Positions 58,351-64,000 of a stretch of DNA of 64,000 nucleotides are shown here, one piece after another. Made by a program: the position numbers and the translations under genes. The stretch is taken from the NCBI RefSeq assembly GCF_047663525.1, contig NC_092591.1:35373001-35437000 (forward strand). The letters are read 5' to 3'. The first letter of the stretch is position 1; each line of letters starts with the position of its first letter. The stretch comes from Anas platyrhynchos. Taxonomy: Eukaryota; Chordata; Aves; Anseriformes; Anatidae. The notes under the pieces are model-generated. The model had not been told where the DNA came from, did not search any database, and saw nothing but the letters and a program-made list of their open reading frames with translations.

Positions 58351-61300
58351 TGGGTTAGAGCTGCGCACCTCACATGGGAGCAGTCTGACCGGCAGAGGTT
58401 TTTGCTTGTTTGTTTTTAATGCCTGTAGCCCAGGCGTTCAGCATGAAGGAGACTAAAACTAGGTCCCTAAAACCACTAACTCCCGGAGTTACCCAACAGG
58501 AACCACCAGGCGTAGGGACCTGCGGGGAATGTAGGCTGCGTGGCTTACACAGCTGTATTGCAGCACACCAAGTCCTTCAGTCTGCTCTTCCAGGGTGTCC
58601 TGTAGTTGTGCGCTCTTGGTCTGTAGTGACTCTACGTTAGCTATATAATCCCACTCTGATTCTAGATCCTTTCTTCCAAATATCCTGATTTTAGCAGCCG
58701 TTGCTTCCTAAATTATGCCCCGGTCCTGTTGCACCCCAGCACTCTCTGTAAGTTACCTGAAGGGCTACTTCTCCTCATCTTTTTTCCCACAAGGTCTTTG
58801 ACAGTATAGCTCACCTTTAGCGAATGAATGGCGTCAGTGACTATGCATAGACAAATGTGTTCTCTTGATACAGCTTCCCTGAAAGCACTGTAGGTCTTCC
58901 AAATTCATTTAAGGAGAAGAATTAGGGTATCTGTGTAAGGATAGGGCCTGGAAAGGAAACCTTGCTAGCGGGTTAGAGTGTGTCTGTATGTTTTGGGGGT
59001 GGGGTGGAATTTAAATATGCAGTGATTGCAAAATGAATGTCTATTTTCCCAGCATTCCTTGATGCTGTGCTGACAAGTAGGCCAGGCTTGGATGTCCCCA
59101 GCACTCCGGTCTGGAATAGCGCCCAGCTTTGGAATATAACATGCTTACGTTTGTATCTGGAATACAAGTGGGATTCTCATGTTCAATAATCAGAAGGAGG
59201 GAGCGTGAGTGAGGGAAACAGCTGCATGTCTCTGGCACCGTGCTTTGTATACTGACCCTTGTTGTGTAACCTCAGTGCTCCAGAAGTTTGAATCCATTTC
59301 AGGAGGTGGGCATTTATTTAGCTGGGAAAAGTGTTAGCTGGTGAATTATTCCAAGTATATAAATAGAGTAAGGGAATCCATCGCTTGTCTGATGTGAGAA
59401 TGATCTTAAGCAATAAGCACCTCTCACCCACAGCAAATGCAAGTATATTTCAGACCATTCTGTGCTATCCTTCCCCTTCTCCCTAAATGGATTTAGCCAA
59501 TGGCTCTGTCTAGAAGAATGACGAGAGTGGATGGTTATGATTGCTAGGAGAAATTATTACTACATAGGGAGAGAAAATGTTTTAATAAAAGAATTCAGGA
59601 AGAACTAGCCAGTGGCTAGGAGAGGGTAAGAAGCTATTGCAGGGCCAAAAGGGAGCAGCAAAGAATGCAGGTCAGTTATGCTTGCTGGTACAATTACTGA
59701 AGAGTTGTACAGAGAATCAGGTAAGGATCAGTCCTAAGGCTTTCTTCTGTAGCTGTTGGCTGCATAGAGGTCCTGGAAGCTGGATTCCCACTGCTCATGT
59801 TTGGTGGTGAGATGCTGATGCCTGCAGGAGCCAGGCAGGGAAAATCTTCCCTAAGAAAATAATTTAGTAAACTAGTCTACTTTGTGCAGGCTGGAGCATT
59901 GCAGCAGCAGCTGTAATACTGTTCTTTGTAAATGTTTTTACTTTAACAAAATTGTTCTAATGCCTTTAGATCGTATTTCATAAGGGCTTTAGTCATAATA
60001 GACACCAGATGGGAGGGAGCATTCTGCTATGTGTGAGATGGGCAAACCCTTTGGGTTTTGCAAGTGAGTGTAGAATTCAGCACGTAGAAGACACTGACCT
60101 TAGTAGGTGACTGGTCTTACCCTAACTCTACAGAGTTTTGCTCTGTTTAAAACGGTAGTGCTTGATTGCTCCTGAACATGATAGGCAGCAAAATATTCTA
60201 AATGTTACAAGGTATCCTCAGGTATATCTGGTGGCATGCTGTGTTTGTTTTTTGTTTTTTTTTTTTTTTTTTTCTGATGTTGAAGATGCCTGTGCTTTCT
60301 CTTTCAGAAAGAGATGCTGGAATGCTCCTAGCTGGTTGACCTTTACAACAGAAAAGACACTGGAAAGAAGAGCAAGGTAGGGCACTTGGGTTTTCTGCAT
60401 GTGGCACAGCTGGCATGATAGACTGTAAACTTCCTGTGATCATGCCATGTTTAGACTTGCATTCTACTCTCAGCTCTTGGGTAGCAATCCTTTCTATCTC
60501 CTACCAAGATCCAAAGATGGGTTAAATATGTAGTGTACATGAGTGCTACTTGTAGCAGTGTAGGGGAAAGAGTATGTGGCTGTCAGGCATACCAGTGAAC
60601 AAGCTTGAGCCTCTATTGTCTGCTTGAGATCACTCGTAGCAGTTATTAACTGTGATTTTTGGGACAATGCCTGTCTAAACTTACACTTGTAGATATTGGT
60701 ATAAATCAGAAGCAGTAGTAGTGATGAAATGAGTAGTCCCATATTTGCAACACACATGCAGATGAGAATCTGGCTCCGTATATATAGATACAGACACATA
60801 CATGCACACACAGACACACAAGCAAATCCTGCACTAGGCAGTATTTCTTGGGGTTGCACAAGGACTCTAGAGGATAGTCCTAGAAACAGCCTAACAAGTA
60901 GCATCAGTAACAGCAAAAATATGGGCTTTGAATCAAGCATTATCCTGTCAGCCACTTTCTTTGCTTGGAATTTCATAATAATCTTTGACACGTTCTTCTT
61001 AGCTGCTTTCTGTTGAGGCAGCACAGTACCAGTGTTAGCAAAGGCCTGTCAACTCAGGCAAAAGCCTCAGCTTTTGTGGAAGATTTGACGCACAGGCTTA
61101 GATGTGGTACAGAAATGGATGGAGCAAGAGTTGTATGGCAGAGCTTCCTGCTGGAGAGGTGGCCTCTGTGTTAGAAGGAGGTGGCCTTGACAGCAAAGCT
61201 GTTCCACCCTTGGAACACCTTGGGGTGTTAACACACCCCACCTCCCAAAACCCAAACAACAACAAAACAACCCCCCCAGCAACCAGCACTCCACCCTGGG

Positions 61301-64000
61301 TGAAGCTGTTCCTGTGTAAGGGATTTGACCACTGCAGCTCTCTCTGTTCAAGTGTATCAGCAAAATTCTGAAGGAGAGAATTCTGGCCCGAGAGCCTGTT
61401 TGGATTAGGGAAATGTATGTCAAATTAGCTTCACAACTGCAAGTTATTGAGGAGACTTGGGGGAGCAAGTAAATCAGGACTGGCTGTACTGTGACTTAGG
61501 CTGCAATTACTTTAATAAATTCCCAAGATCTATTCTGTGTTACACCAGTACCTTGTGTCCACTGAGATTTCCAGGAGTCTGCCAACTTTAAAGTTAGGCT
61601 TGTCCAAACCTGGTATTTTAGGCAGGTCAGTCAGTACTTTTTTGTTGTTCCTCTCCTCTACCAAAGTAAAGCTGGATGGGAAATGGAAAAACAATTGCAT
61701 GACACTTTTAAAGCTGTTTCTATTTCGCAAGTTTTAAAAGATAACAAAACCCGAAGTATTTTATTTCCCCCTTACTTGTGCTTTCTTCTGGCATTTGGCC
61801 AATCAGCGCAATGAAATGAACTAGTGCCTTCTTATCCCCTCACTAATTCCAGTCTGCAGTTTACATGGATTTTATTCTTTCCACCTCGACCAACCCTTCA
61901 GGTTTTATTTTTCTCATTCTGAACTTTTACAAAGTGAAAGATATTTTAAGTTATAGATTGGCAAGATTAATCTTTTTGTACCCAATTTGTTTTGAAAGTA
62001 ATGGAACAAAACAGAATGAAAGGAAAAAAAAAAGTGGCATGGTATTTTTTCCATATTTATATGGAAGATGAACTGAAAGCATTAAAGATTTTATTAATTA
62101 AGATACTGAAAATAAATGTTTGACAGATGTTAACTAAAAATATTAGCAGGTGGGAAATTTTCTGGGTAAGTTTAATTTTAATGTAGTTGAAATAGATTGG
62201 TTTTATTATAAACTGTATAAGTAGTCTGTGTGCTACAAAAGTAACCTGTTTTAATGTATTTATGATAACATCTGTTCCCTTGGCCCTATAAAATCTGAAA
62301 TACATCTTATAAAAAAAAGAAGTTTGGATACTGAAAGAAAAGTTGTTGTTATTCTCAAGCTGTGTCTGCACAGCTCGCTTCTGCCTCCAGTTTAAATGAA
62401 TAAAAATACCAATCTCCACAGTGGAGTCACCAGATAGTCAGTGAAATATTCATTCCTTTCTTCGAGGTGGTCCCATTAGTAATGAAGGTGAAGCTGTTCA
62501 GATCAAGAGCAAAATTCAAAGTTAACACTCTTTGAATGAATGTGGCAGTTTGTTTTTTCTCCGAGTTGTTAATTTTCTCAGGTAGAACGCTATCACTATT
62601 CATTATGCTCAATCCAAATGTTAAACCTGTCTTAGAATCATAAGAATTACGGTGTGTGCTCAGTGCTTATTAGAGATAAGATGGAGCAGCAAGGTAATAC
62701 ATTCTGTTTTCTACTCCTGGGCAAGAGGAGGTCATCATGTTACTGTGCTCTTTGGCCTCAGCTGAAATCTGTTTCAATTAAAAAAAAAAAAAAAAAAGTG
62801 GTTAAAACTGTATGAAGTCAGACCCTCCTGATTCCATCCACAGTGGTGATGTGTAACTTGTTTGGAGGGTCAAATCAGACTTTATGTACTTTACTCCTTT
62901 ACTCAGGTCACTTAGGTAAGATTCATCCGTGTTACCAGACGGGTACCAGACCTGTAGCATCTGGTCCAACTGACTCGGCAACAGTTTGGGCTGTGGGACA
63001 GCCTGCACCTGCCCTGATGTGTACCATTGGCTACCTCCGAGATTCAAGGCACCTTATAAACTGCTTTTAGCCCTGCACCAGGAATAGGTGGAGGCAGGAG
63101 GCATAACATTATCTCAGATGAATTAGAGGACCATCTCCATGTCCCACTAATGGATGTAGATGTAGAAATTCTTTTCCCTGCCTTTTAATGGAGGGGAGTG
63201 AAAAGGACACTGAAATGGTTCACATCTCTTTTATTTTCCCTAGCTAGCTATTCATTTAAGGAATTACAAGGAAGACAAACCTGTGAGCATGGATATTAAA
63301 TCTTGCGCTTTAGGAGATAAAGATATGCATTCTTCAGGAGATAAAGATATGCATTTTCCTTCAGAGTCAGTTTGTTCTTTAGCTTGTTTTAGGCAGTTGG
63401 GGGAAACTAAAGAACAATCCATAATAACATAAAAGGATTTTCTAACCACCCTAAATAGATTTTCAGCACTCTGTCAGAGCGGAAACTAAAACTTGGAGCC
63501 TCAAACAAATTCCATTTCCCCAAACTTTTGAAAACTTCAGAACAAGACCTTAGTGTACTTATCTAGCAGCAGAGACTCATCTTTAGTGTGAAAAATACAC
63601 TTCTTTTGTCACTTATTTCATTTAAAAATAAAGAGGCTTGAGCCCATATCTTGGCAATATGTAATCCAGGAGTAATATGATAGAAAACTGAATAGTGAAT
63701 ACAAAATGAAAACCTTGGGTAGTCAGAATCAGGCCCGGAATGAAGTGAGTCTGAAGGCATCTGAAAACTGTTGCTGTAGCTGTAGAGGGGAGTTTTGCTT
63801 TTAGGAAAGGAGGAAGAGGGGAAAAAAAGAAATTGAGGTCACCTTTTAAGAATGTGATTCCCAAAGTTACAAAGAATGAATCATTGGCGCCAATTTTTAC
63901 GCTGTGTAGCTCCCTGGTTATCTTTGTTATGCTGACTGTGTAAGATTTTTGGTGATGTGTCTGTAGAGAGCTGGTGTTGAGTCTGTAACATTGACACTCT
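58351..64000. other. Non-coding sequence to the window end, nothing recognised
   Basis: It contains a poly(T) run near 60,255-60,273, a poly(A) run near 62,780-62,797 and a 24-bp tandem duplication at 63,312-63,355. The 176-codon minus-strand open frame at 60,494-61,024 has hydrophobic and repeat-derived stretches but no known domain or splice context. No DPF3 exon was recognised. Confidence 0.45.
63312..63355 (+). repeat. 24-bp tandem duplication (two copies)
   Basis: The 20-mer aggagataaagatatgcatt occurs at 63,312-63,331 and again at 63,336-63,355, a 24-bp period. Identity over the 20 bases is complete, so the duplication is probably recent. Confidence 0.9.

Noticed and set aside
60494-61024. 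176-codon minus-strand open frame with hydrophobic stretches
   Set aside because: No known domain, no plausible splice or promoter context. The hydrophobic and Cys-rich parts come from simple TG/CA-like sequence.
1-64000. CRISPR arrays, operons, prophage, tRNA or rRNA genes
   Set aside because: None seen. The gene structure and repeats are those of a vertebrate nuclear genome.

Overview
The window is vertebrate nuclear DNA, almost certainly from a bird. It has long introns with GT-AG borders, CpG-island promoters, several 3' ends of CR1 retroposons (the main avian LINE), and two multi-exon genes whose proteins I recognise. Exon chains were built by hand from conserved peptides, splice sites and codon phase. 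Human comparisons are from memory.

Layout: (1) 1-350 is a GC-rich island with three YY1-type motifs facing the minus strand. It is probably the promoter and 5' end of a leftward gene; RBM25 is expected there from synteny, but no RBM25 coding sequence is visible. (2) 350-3,550 is AT-rich spacer with one CR1 tail. (3) 3,550-4,100 is the CpG island of ZFYVE1, with two ZNF143-type motifs. (4) ZFYVE1 (DFCP1) runs on the plus strand. Eleven coding exons between 4,635 and 24,712 join in phase into 782 codons plus stop. (5) 24,713 to about 26,115 is its probable 3' UTR. (6) About 26.1-33.4 kb is a spacer between convergent genes. (7) DCAF4 lies on the minus strand. Thirteen coding exons between 45,485 and 33,710 join in phase to 1,500 nt (499 aa plus stop). 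Its CpG-island promoter is at about 45.15-45.85 kb. (8) Upstream of DCAF4 are an 11-copy minisatellite of 11 bp and a CR1 tail. (9) 46.4-64 kb holds no recognisable coding exon. It contains an old CR1/L3-like relic at 53.65-54.0 kb and an orphan CpG island at 57.85-58.35 kb with an excellent CTCF-type motif. DPF3, expected next by synteny, was not found.

The two genes are syntenic neighbours rather than a functional unit. ZFYVE1 encodes an ATP-binding, double-FYVE protein of omegasomes, ER and lipid droplets. DCAF4 encodes a WD40 substrate receptor of the CUL4-DDB1 ubiquitin ligase.

I found no CRISPR array, operon or undescribed defence-like system, and none would be expected here. The most notable structures are splicing-related: a U12-type DCAF4 intron starting with AT and lacking a usable AC end, a probable GC-AG first intron in the same gene, and a ZFYVE1 exon that begins with a donor-like GTAAGG directly after its acceptor.
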